Below, piece by piece: positions 33,001 through 43,600 of a stretch of 64,000 nucleotides of DNA (the first letter of the stretch is position 1; the number at the start of each line of letters is the position of its first letter). Both the position numbers and the translations under genes were made by a program. Source of the stretch: Bretschneidera sinensis (taxonomy: Eukaryota > Streptophyta > Magnoliopsida > Brassicales > Akaniaceae); the NCBI GenBank assembly GCA_023935145.1, contig CM043698.1:143200001-143264000 (forward strand), written 5' to 3'. Below the pieces are notes generated by a model. The model searched no databases and was not told the DNA's origin. It worked only from the letters and a program-made list of their open reading frames with translations.

Positions 33001-36000
33001 TCTTGCAATCAATGATCCAGAAATATGAACTTGAATATATTGGTAATGTAATAAAATCGAACTGATGCCTGATGAAGAGACACATCTTTGAAAATATCAT
33101 TTTCTCGCAAAGTGATGGAGCAAATGAATAAAAAGTGAAAGAGGACCACTCATATCGTAAAACATCAAAAGACACCTAATACTACTTTTAGAGAAAAACT
33201 TAGATTAGATAGTTTAACACAATTCTTTTATGCCACATTTCATTTGATTTGTGGATTAAATAATGGAGAAAGCAGCAAGCCCATTTACCTGATATTCTAT
33301 TATTATTCAGATTATACACACATAAGAAAGATAACGCATGAGAATTTTGTTTACATTAAGAAACTAATAGTATACCTATGTAATTTAATAACTTCCTTAG
33401 CTAAAATGCCTCTGCAGTACATAACTTCCAAAGAAGGTCTTACTATAGTCATAATAGGACAAATATTTTATATGTAATAAGTAAATTATTTCTTCGTAAT
33501 AAGTGTTGGACTAACTAACTAATTTCATAATTTAGCACTCACAAACTCACATACTTGCAACATAATGTTGGTAACACAACATCCAAACTACATATTTAAA
33601 TTTTATCAATTCAATCTATTGCAGACTCTGCATAACAGTGATAATATTAACTGAGCAGAAGTCATACATGTCTACACGTATAATAAGACATGAATAGCAA
33701 AACACGTGTGTGAAAAATTTACAACCAATAGTGGCCCATAACAGCCTAGCAAACATTAGCTAAATGCATTCAGAACTTGACGAGGCATTTGGAATCGAAA
33801 CAATCATTTCATTGTATTATTGGTATCTATTCATTTTCCTACCTTTTAACCCTAATGACCTAAAAAATTAATAATATTCACTATTCAGTAAAAAATTGTT
33901 TATACTCAACAAAAGGGTAATGGAAAGGGGAAGTAGAGTGAAGAGAAACGGTTTTAGGCAAGAATTCTTTGGAGGACAGATAAACTACCGATTTAATACT
34001 CCAATCAAGGTACAAAACGACAAAGTGGTTGCAGCATTATTTTAAATAGAGCAAAAACGACGTTGTTTTAATATGTGAAGCTAGAACTAGATCATTTCAC
34101 AACAAAACTATAAATGCAAAATGGTAACTTACTAAAAAATATGGAAAAACGGTAAGGTTAACATTTACCAACCATGCTGAAAAACAGTTTTGCTTACCTT
34201 TTTCTTTTCCTGATAGTACAAAGAAAATAAATCATTCTTGAATAAATAAATACCATTAACACAAATTCCAGTATATAACTGCAGCTAAATTCTTTTTTTT
34301 TTTGTAGTGCTACCAAGGCGGTGTCAAATTCATTTTAAGCTAAGAGGAAAAGTTTCTCTGTTCGATTGTTAATTAACTATTTAATTCGCATTAAACTTGG
34401 TCCTACTTAATGATGGGTTGAATATATGAATTTTTCAGCATAGAACATAAATTTGTCTATCATATATCCTTTTCTTCTGAAAATTATAAATCATTTAATA
34501 TATACCTATTTCACTCTCTTGTCCACAAATTCAAAGCATGAGCAATAATCACTACAGCAGGAAGAAGTTAAAAAAGAAGGAACTACAACATATCAATGGC
34601 CTAATAATATATTGGTTTTCTTCCTCCTTCGCTGAGAACCATTCTGCCTTCTTCTAAACAGGGAAAAAAAATTGAATTGTGAATTGGATGAGTTTTCCAC
34701 TGATCACATATCACAAGATCTAATGATTTGGGAAATTGATGATACATTTAGTTTTAGCTAATTAATTTGAGATGGAGTCTTGAGAAAGAAAGCAAGAGTA
34801 CCATCAGTAGTAAGGTCTATTGTGGTAAACCTTCTGTTGGAAATCACCTTGACAAGATGCCCAGGTGGTGATCTTCCAAACACCCAAGTCTTGAATGACT
34901 TGTAGAAAAAATTTCAGCAATCGAACACAAGAACAGAAAATCAAAGAAAGAAAGAAGACAAGTAATTTGTTGTCGAGGTTCGGCAATGTGCCTACATCCC
35001 CGTGAGTTCCTCCGAAATCTCTGCACTATCTCAATGGTTCTTACAAAGTTACAGCAATCCCCTTCAAGAATCCAAGTTCTTGAAGAACCAAGAAGAGAAC
35101 GATAAAGTGATAGACCTATTACAATGCTTTCTATCAATTCTCTACTAACCTCTCTTCTTTACAACCAGCCTCACTACAAGAGTCCCTCTTGTGTTTATGT
35201 CTCTCACACAATTCTCTCTTGTGTTTACAATGATCTCACAATGTCACAACCTGTGTGGTTCTCTCACACACCTTTTTCACCACTTGAAATGAGGCTAAGA
35301 AACCCTTTTTATAGCCTCTTAATTCTTGGACAATCTTGTGAATCATTCTTGACCCTTTGATCATGTTCTTCCTTTAATCTCAGCCCTTCATCACTCTCCA
35401 AGTGATGTTGTGCATTTTGGTGTGGTGCACACATGATTGGAGAGGTCTTATGCATGCTGGATCATGTGTGCAGCCATGTACTGTGTGCTGCGGCGTGACC
35501 TGATGCTGCAGCCTCCTGATGCTGTGCGCACACCTCCTGCCTGTGGGCAGAAACTTCCACAGCAGTGTGCCTAACCTTCGCATGCTCAAAATTGAAGCAC
35601 ACACATGTGTGCAACCTTATAACTTGCTGAACTTTGATATCCCACAATTGGTTTGGACATTAACCAACCTTTGAACCATGTTTGGACCTGTTCAAACCTT
35701 GACCATGTTTGAACCATGTTTAAACCTTAGACAAAAAACCAACAATCTCTACTTTTGTCTAAGCGTTTAAACCCGAACCATTTGTGCAGAGACCTTCGGG
35801 ATCCAAACTCAGCTTCAGTCATCAATCAACCGACTCCAATCCTATGTAATTCAAGGCAATGATTGAACTTACTTAGAGGTAGAAACTTGGTGCCTAAATC
35901 TGCAGGACTTTTCTCCGTGGTCTTCTTGTCAACATGAATGCTTCCTTCTGTACCATTTTCCAGAATGTAATGATACCGAACATCCATATGCTCCGTCCCC

Positions 36001-39000
36001 TCATGGAACACCAAATACCTCCACAAGTGCCCCGCACTTTGGCTATCCTAAAATACCACCACCTGCTCTTTTAGGACCTCCCACTCGTCCAACAACCCCT
36101 TGCACCCCATAGCCTCCTTTATGGCTTCCGTAGCCGCTATGCAATCTGCCCTGGTTGTTATGAGTGCTACAACTGGCTGCCACTGAGCCTCCATGTACCT
36201 CAGCAACCACTTCATCCCAAGACAACGCTCTTTTCCGGGATTACTCACACATTTGCTGAAAACATCCATTGCCCAAGAAACACTTGACCTGTTTCTCTTC
36301 CTTTCCCGGATGATTCTCCTCATCCCAAGGATCTTTTGTGCAAGGCTGAGATCCTTCCTCTCGAACTCCTCACTGAGTTGAGATGTAAACCTTTCCATCC
36401 TCTTCCTGCTGTTCCAAACTAACAGCCCATCAATGTCATAGGTGAGGATACTCACCATCTTCTCCACCTTGTGTCTAGGTGAGAAAGTTTCTGTGAAACC
36501 TATGTCTTCTCTTCTTGTGAACCCATTCGCCACCAGCTTAGCCTTGTTCTGGACTTCATCTCTTGGAGGGCACCCTTCTTTGATCTTGTAAGTGCACTTA
36601 CATTCCACAACTTTCTGATTTCCTGGAATTTTCACCAATTCCCAGAAGTTGTTCTTTCTCAAAGAATCAATTTCTTCCTCCATAGCTAGCTGCCACTTTG
36701 ACGAATCCTTACACTCCATGGCATCCATGTAAGTTTCTTGTTCACTCATCTCTCCTTCTGTCCAAGGAGCTGTTGCATCCGCAGCATCCGCAAACCCACA
36801 TCTTGAAGGTGGTCCGACCAGCCTTCTTTCCCGGTCTCTTATGAGCTGAAAGTCCATCTGACTTGCTGCAGCATCCTCTTCTTGTTCAGCTTCTTCTTGA
36901 GTTTCTTGAGCTTGGCAATCATCCAAGGGCTCTACCTGGTCTGAACCCTCTTGGCTCATTTGCTCTACCTGAACAGAATCTCCCTTGATGCTATGCTCAA
37001 CAATTTCTGAATCGGTTTGCTCACTAGCCCCTGCAGGGTTAGTTTTCTCCAAGTAGGGAAATAATAATTCATTAAAGACAACATCCCTACTTATTATGAG
37101 TTTAAATCCTTCTTTTTCTAAGGACCACAACCTGTACCCCTTAGCCCCTTCCCCATATCCTAGAAACACATATTTTCTAGATCCTGGGCTAAGCTTATCC
37201 TCCTTTTGGAGTGCATACGCAGCACACCCAAAAGTCCTAAGGTTGTCCAACTCAGGGGGTTTTCCACTCCACATCTCCATGAGAGTCTTTTGGAACACAA
37301 TCCTAGAGGGTGATCTATTAATCAAATATGCAGCTGTAGCTACAGCTTCTCCCCAAAAATATTTTGGTAACCCGGATCCATCTAACATGCACCTAACCTT
37401 TTCCATAAAGGTCTTATTCATCAACTCAGCAACTCCATTTTGCTGAGGAGTTTCCACAACCGTCCTATGTCTTAGAATGCCATTTAACCTACAGAATTGA
37501 TCAAGTTCTTGGTTAAAAATTTCTAAGCCATTATCGGTTCTTATCCCCTTAACTACTCTACCCATTTGAGTCTCAACCAGCCCTTTCCACACCACTAATT
37601 TATTCAAGGCATCTAATTTATTCTTAACCAAGTAAACCCATACTTTTCTTGAATAATCATCAATTAAAGACAGAAAGTAAATGTTACCTCCCTGTGTTGG
37701 TGTCCTTGCTGGTCCCCAAAGGTCCGCATGAATGTAGTCAAGAATGCCCTTAGACTTGTGCACTCCGGTGTTGAAGCTGACCCGATGTTGCTGCCCAAAA
37801 ACACAGCTCTCACAAAAATCTAGTTTTTCTACTTCGTCACCACCAAGTAGACCTTCCTTGCTAAGCACTTGCAGGCCCTTTTCGCTCATGTGTCCCAAGC
37901 GAGTGTGCCAAAGGGCTGCATTGTCCAGCTCAGCCATCAAGCTTGCTGCTTGATCATTGGTTTCTGTTTCTCCGATCATCTCATAGAGTCCATCGTTTCT
38001 TGTTGCCTTGATCACTACCAAAGATCCCTTGGCCACCTTGATCTTTCCTCCCTCTATCTTGCATGTATAGCCCATGGAATCCAGCTGCCCCAATGAGATT
38101 GAGTTCCCCTTCAAATCTGGAACATACCTCACAATTTCCAGCAGCCTTGTGACTCCATCAAACATCCTCAATTGGATGTCTCCAATCCCTCTCACTTGGC
38201 AAGAATTATCATTCCCCAAGAAGACCCTTCCATCATTGATCTTCTTGAAATTCTTGAACCATTCTTTGTGAGGGCTCATATGATGAGTGCACCCGGTATC
38301 CAAGATCCATTTCCCGCTGCCTTCTTGCCCCTTGCTCACACTTGAGCACACAACAAGAACATCATCATCTTGCTGTTCTGGTTTGGCAACCGAAGCCTCT
38401 CCATTCTTGGTATGGCTTCCTCCTCTATCCCTTGTCATCTTCTTGCAATCTTTCTTGACATGACCCTCCTTATGGTAGTAGTAGCAGCTCTTCTCTCCAA
38501 ATCTCAGTTCGGAATGCATTCTCCCATGGCTTTCTCTTCTACCTCTGTCCCGGTAGTAGCCATGCATGCTGTTGTGCACTCTTCTAAGGCTCTCTCCTCT
38601 ACCTCTGTCCCGGTAGTAGCCATGCATGCTGCTGTGCACTCTCCCATGGCTCTCTCCTCTACCTCTGTCCTGGTAGTAGCCATGGTTGCTGCCATACCAA
38701 GTTGCTAGCCTTCTTTTAAAGAACAGCCCTTTACCACTTGATGCACTCCATTTCTTGGCATCAAGATTATCTTGCAACTCTTTCTTAGGATCAAATTTAA
38801 AAGCAAAGATTCGTTTCCGAAGATACCTCTTATGTGGGAGAGTCTTGGCAAGAAACAATTCATCTAGTTTCTTCCATAATGCAGCTGGATCTTCCGAGTC
38901 TCCGCACTCCCTTGTGACATTGTCCGACATGTGCAAGAAAATGGTGCTGTAAGCCATCTTCTTCATCTCGGTCCGCTGGTCCTCCGTGACACTTGCTGGA

Positions 39001-42000
39001 AAAGCATCATCTTCTCCAATAGCCAAGTCCACTTTCTGCTGCATGAGAACCACCTTGATCTTCCACTTCCATAGGGCAAAGTCCCCCTTTCCATCAAACT
39101 TCTCCACACAGAAATTTGAAGCCATCTTTTGCGGACAAGATCCCAGATTTGTGCACTAACCACAACTACTTTCTTCAACTTCAAGAACACAGATCGAAGA
39201 TGGATCTTTAACACCGTTGCTTGAATCAACCTTCAAGAACACGACCGGATCTTGATCTTTACACCGTTCTTGAATCACCCAAGAAGTTTGATCTTTGATT
39301 CTTGGAGTCTTGGCTCCGTACCTTCTACTTCTTGTTCCGATAACCAGCTGCTGTGCTCTGATACCACTGTCCAAAGCTATGATACCACTGACCAAAGCTC
39401 TGATACCACTGTTGGAAATCACCTTGACAAGATGCCCAGGTGGTGATCTTCCAAACACCCAAGTCTTGAATGACTTGTACAAAGAATTTCAGCAATCGAA
39501 CACAAGAACAGAAAATCAAAGAAAGAAAGAAGACAAGTAATTTGTTGTCGAGGTTCGGCAATGTGCCTACGTCCCCGTGAGTTCCTCCAAACTCTCTGCA
39601 CTATCTCAATGGTTCTTACAAAGTTATAGCAATCTCCTTCAAGAATCCAAGTTCTTGAAGAACCAAGAAGAGAACGAGAAAGTGATAGACCTATTACAAT
39701 GCTTTCTATCAATTCTCTACTAACCTCTCTTCTTTACAACCAGCCTCACTACAAGAGTCCCTCTTGTGTTTATGTCTCTCACACAATTCTCTCTTGTGTT
39801 TACAATGATCTCACAATGTCACAACCTGTGTGGTTCTCTCACACACCTTTTTCACCACTTGAAATGAGGCTAAGAAACCCTTTTTATAGCCTCTTAATTC
39901 TTGGACAATCTTGTGAATCATTCTTGACCCTTTGATCATGTTCTTCCTTTAATCTCAGCCCTTCATCACTCTCCAAGTGATGCTGTGCATTTTGGTGTGG
40001 TGCACACATGATTGGAGAGGTCTTATGCATGCTGGATCATGTGTGCAGCCATGTGCTGTGTGCTGCGGCGTGACCTGATGCTGCAGCCTCCTGATGCTGT
40101 GCGCACACCTCCTGCCTGTGGGCAGAAACTTCCACAGCAGTGTGCCTGACCTTCCCATGCTCAAAATTGAAGCACACACATGTGTGCAACCTTATAATTT
40201 GCTGAACTTTGATATTCCACAATTGGTTTGGACATTAACCAACCTTTGAATCATGTTTGGACATGTTCAAACCTTGACCATGTTTGAACCATGTTTAAAC
40301 CTTAGACAAAATACCAACACCTTCCACTGTTTGTTAATAAAACTGACCGACTAGGGGGACATAAAAGATGGATTCTATCAAGTATAAACTTGTTCTAATC
40401 TAAGTTAGTACGCTAATGAGCTTGACCATATTTCACTGTCAAGAAATTATTGAAGGCTCCCATCTTCAAGTTTGACACAAACATAGGTACATAGTTTGGT
40501 TCTTCCTAAGTCGTGAACGAGTGTCAATCATTTATTACTAAAAAATTGTAAGGAGAGTGGGAGTTACTACTGCACCTTCTTTAAGGCCACCCTGTTAGAC
40601 TTACCTTGGTTACTAGAACTACATTGCAGTGAGGAGACAACTTCAAAAATGTTCAACTCTATAGCATTCAAAAAGGTTTCTATATGATTTCTATAAAACA
40701 CGAAAACGAGTTCACCACCATAAGATATTAGTGGTTGTTAGCTATTATAATTTCACTAAAAAGATATCACAATTAGCATCAAATTTTTCAACAAAATTTA
40801 TTTGCTGCAAAAACTATAGTTTTTTTTTTAGTGTAATTTTATTTCATTTCAACAAACTTAACTCATTGCAACATCATTGCTTTCTGTTGCCATATTCTTA
40901 ATCTACTGCAGCATCATGGTGTCATGGTGCTACTCGGCTAGCTTATGGCAACATTTTTTTTTCATGCTGCTCTTAACCTATTGCAACATCATTATTTCTT
41001 GTTGCTATACAACAAATTTCATTCGGGTTACCCTCCAAGCCAAGAACAGATTCTTTTAAGTTATTTCACCCTTCCAAGATCAAAAGCCTTTTCATGCAGT
41101 TCTCATATTGCCCACAGCATAAGGATCATGATTACTTATCATCATTTATACATCCTTTCTCAAACAGAGTACAAAGTTATTTCAAAATATTTAGTTTCAC
41201 TCAATGCTGGATGATTGTTTAATACCTTAGGTTACCTACGTTTTGTACTATCTTGACAGTATCATTCTTTCGTATTTGTAGATAAACATTAACATTTAAC
41301 AATGCCGGCCCAAATTTTGATGATTGTTTTAAATAGAATCTACAATTTCATAGTTTCATCACAATTAAAGTACGTGTATGGGCATTTTTTAACGAAATAT
41401 GTGCAAATAAAAGAATATGGTCCATTAAATCCTAGATAAATTTACGTAATCTCACACAGGTTTTTGTGCCACCTACAAAATTTTTATTAAAGGCAAGAGT
41501 TTTTCTTGTAATGTGTTTCGTCACACACCACGTGAATGTGAATCTAAGATCCAAACACCCATAAAATCAGTCTTGAGCCTAATAGTGACAGCCTAAGAGA
41601 AGGAATCAATTGAAGGGGATCTCTATCACAGGACTAAAATCTTCTATTGGTAGCAAATCAGATACTTCATCTAACCTGTAAATGTACCGATTCTTTTTTT
41701 GCCGGGGTGTTGGAGTGTTATCATGAATTCGCTCTTACCCAATTAAACAATTTATACAAGAATTACATCATCAAAATACAAAGAGAACACGAAAACTGAA
41801 AATTATCAACATCAACATTAAAAATAAAAGCAACGGAGCTGGCAACTAGTGCTGGTAAATGACAGCAACAAGAACAATTTCAAGAGAGATCACTCCCCTC
41901 CTTTCCTTTATTATTCCTCTGTGAAACATCTAGAATCTATTGTTCTTCCAGTTTCAACTACCACAAACACTAAGCAACACAAGTATAGAAGGGACAACTA

Positions 42001-43430
42001 CAGCAGTAGTCACATAGACTTCTTGCCCTTTACTCCTTCTGCTTCCTCTTCAACATGATTAAAAAGGACAGTTTTGAAGAAAAAAAAGAGAGCAACAATC
42101 ATGGAACAAGAGTGAAGTGGAAAACAAGAGCCTCATACCATTACCCTATAATTAACTCCATGGGACAATTCAAACAGTGAGAAATATTACCTATTCATAG
42201 ATTCATAGTTATAAGCACGATTTTTTGATAATTAAAATGTATAAATAGAAAGAAAAGCGCACCAAGGGGGTGCTACCCAAGTACAAGGCCATAGTTATAA
42301 ACACAATAGACGAACGAAAAGGGAATAATTGTAGTGATCCGTCATAAAATATATGCAATTCAATATTGAATAAATGAATATGACATTAGATGTTTGAATA
42401 GCCAAAAAGGAGATTACTGAAGAAAAATATGGCATCACTAAAACGACAAACTGGTTCAAGTAGATTATAAGATGACAACTACATACTTTATTGACAACTA
42501 ATTAGGTGCTTTGTGTTTCATTCACCTTAATGCACTTCTTACTAACAATGGATCCATTAAATCATTACTAATGATGTTATTCACATTTTCAAAAATTTTA
42601 TCAACACAAACTATTGCACATGAAGTATAACTTCCTACTCTGTTGCTATATATATATCTACTTATAATGCCAAACAACTAATAGAACCATAAAAAGGAAA
42701 ACCAGTATAATATCTCCAGCAATTTTTTGCTTTAGATGAAACAACTGAGCCGTGCAACTTCTAAAAGAGACATAATAACTGCATAAATGTACAAACCTAA
42801 AAATTCCTCCGATAAAATCCACCAATATGAAGATAGTAAAAGTACAATAAGTCTATCTAGAAAAAAAAAAATTGTGCAAAGAAAAGGTTCATACAGACTC
42901 ACAAAGGCATGACATTTATCACGTCAATATTAAGGCATATTTATTACAAGTTTATTCTCAATTTCAAAACAGTAAAATAAATTATTTTAATAGATATTGA
43001 ACCAATATGCACCCATTAGAAATATTGAAACAATCCGAACAATAAAAATATGAGATATCAAAACAAAAAAAAATTGAAAACCACATAATTAAATTTCTTT
43101 GGAAAAAAAATTGTAGATCATAATCATCGTTGTGAGGCTTGCCTTCTTTTAGAAGGAACATAAGATAATTAAACTTTTGCTATCTTATTATACATAAAAA
43201 AGGAATCGTTCAGGGGTAAAAATAATCATCAAAAGCAAGATAACATAAATTACATCGAAAATAGAATGAGAGAGAAATAAAAACAAGTAAAATGCTTACG
43301 TGCATCGATCACATATCATGGCATAACCTCCACTAGTCCGCCAGCCTTGTCTGTGTTCAATAGAGAAACAGTGGCAATAAAAACAGGTCGAGCCCATTGG
43401 TGATGAGGAGGTTGAAGAAGAAGCATCCAT
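30079..43430 (-). CDS. Gene B: compact VAL/HSI2-like B3 transcription factor, six open exons, 271 aa
   Basis: Exons: 43300-43430, 32284-32365, 31934-32111, 30944-31107, 30545-30719, 30079-30164 (stop TAG). All borders are GT/AG and phases match (2, 0, 1, 0, 1). Residues 16-97 form the VAL-type N-terminal zinc finger. B3 runs from about 160 to 262: LFNKILTATDSDPRTGRMLI, PKKHAEAFFPKIS, GLEWLFNYY, KTYNLEGLRGYMTLMDGKPG, VTFYRKEPEGKLVIGLQKAQ. Closest known domain: VAL1/VAL2 B3, which binds RY (TGCATG) sites and recruits Polycomb repression. VAL proteins usually have 700-900 residues with PHD-like, EAR and CW parts; none is present. One zinc ligand is changed (C69 to F, VTFEK). Intron 1 (10.9 kb) carries copia B in the same orientation. 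Expression is unproven. Confidence 0.75.
32805..32881. repeat. 32-bp RY-motif minisatellite, gene B intron 1 (contracted)
   Basis: Two full units and a remnant, with one clear TGCATG core. The last units present in the other copies are missing: ACATACTCAAGCACAC replaces them. This is the shortest of the four arrays. Confidence 0.8.
34835..35744 (-). repeat. 3' LTR of copia B
   Basis: 910 bp, with TGTTGG...CCAACA ends. The inner GC-richer part (35400-35560) has TGCTGC/TGTGTGC-rich phrases and TTATGCATGCTGG, an RY-type motif. It equals the partial LTR at 1-362 in inverse orientation. Confidence 0.92.
35826..39125 (-). pseudogene. Copia B gag-pol: 1025-codon open frame plus RNase H tail, internally deleted
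   Basis: From the ATG at 39125 one frame runs to a TAG at 36048 and continues in the same frame to 35826. In order: gag (EKFDGKGDFALWKWKIKVVL) with about 100 residues missing after DNLDA; three 20-residue repeats (HGYYRDRGR); a zinc knuckle whose second Cys is Tyr (CYYYHKEGHVKKDC); protease WILDTGCTHHM; pre-integrase LWHTRLGHMS ... CESCVFGQ; integrase HADLWGPA, GIRTDNG, TPQQNGVAE. RT starts (WQLAMEEEIDSLRKNNFWEL) but jumps from FSPRHKVEKMVSI to YDIDGLLVW, losing over 100 residues and the YVDD box. RNase H ends with HMDVRYHYI and SPADLGTKFL. Reverse transcription by this copy is not possible. Confidence 0.85.
38504..38695 (-). repeat. Three 60-bp tandem repeats inside copia B gag
   Basis: They encode HGYYRDRGRGES-type 20-residue units, in frame. 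Two of the three DNA copies contain CATGCATG (38561-38568, 38621-38628). Confidence 0.85.
39356..39409 (-). promoter_or_regulatory. Triplicated primer-binding site of copia B
   Basis: On the minus strand, directly after the 5' LTR (one base spacer), TGGTATCA stands three times with a 22-bp period, each followed by (G/T)AGCTTTGG or GAGCACAG. The site next to the LTR is the usual tRNA-Met primer site; the other two are tandem copies. Confidence 0.75.
39410..40319 (-). repeat. 5' LTR of copia B
   Basis: 910 bp, the same length as its partner. Followed by the right target duplication CCTTC (40320-40324). Confidence 0.92.
40865..41005. repeat. Small-hairpin array, gene B intron 1
   Basis: Same array as at 3483-3621, with the weaker TGGTGC arm in the second hairpin as in gene A. 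Confidence 0.5.
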
Positions 43431-43499
43431 TGAATAAACCTAAAAAACTGAAAATAGGCTTTCGTTTTTTTTTTCTTCTCTTTTGTTCTCTTTCTCTGT

Positions 43500-43600
43500 G
43501 TGGTAGTGAATACTGAATACTAAGAAACCTGTGCAGATAGAGAGAAAGAAGCGGATAGTGAGAGATAGAGAGAAGTGCCTATTTGGTATAAAGTGCTTTG
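43500..43600 (-). promoter_or_regulatory. Probable core promoter and 5' leader of gene B
   Basis: Minus strand: TATA-like CTTTATACC (about 43585-43594), then a CT-rich leader (CTTCTCTCTATCTCTCACTA) before the ATG at 43430. It is nearly identical to the gene A promoter, so both may share expression. Confidence 0.4.

Larger units (their letters stand above)
34835..40319 (-). mobile_element. Copia B: recent Ty1/copia element in gene B intron 1 (5485 bp)
   Basis: Two 910-bp LTRs (34835-35744, 39410-40319; TGTTGG...CCAACA) flank a minus-strand copia polyprotein. The target duplication is CCTTC (34830-34834, 40320-40324). The empty site GGTAAACCTTCCACTG is kept in V1 (about 2936), gene A and gene C introns. 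LTRs differ at roughly 2 percent of positions by eye. Gag and RT carry in-frame deletions, so the element is non-autonomous, yet nearly the whole coding region stays open. It lies in the same orientation as gene B, so its LTR could end or start transcripts of the gene. Confidence 0.93.
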
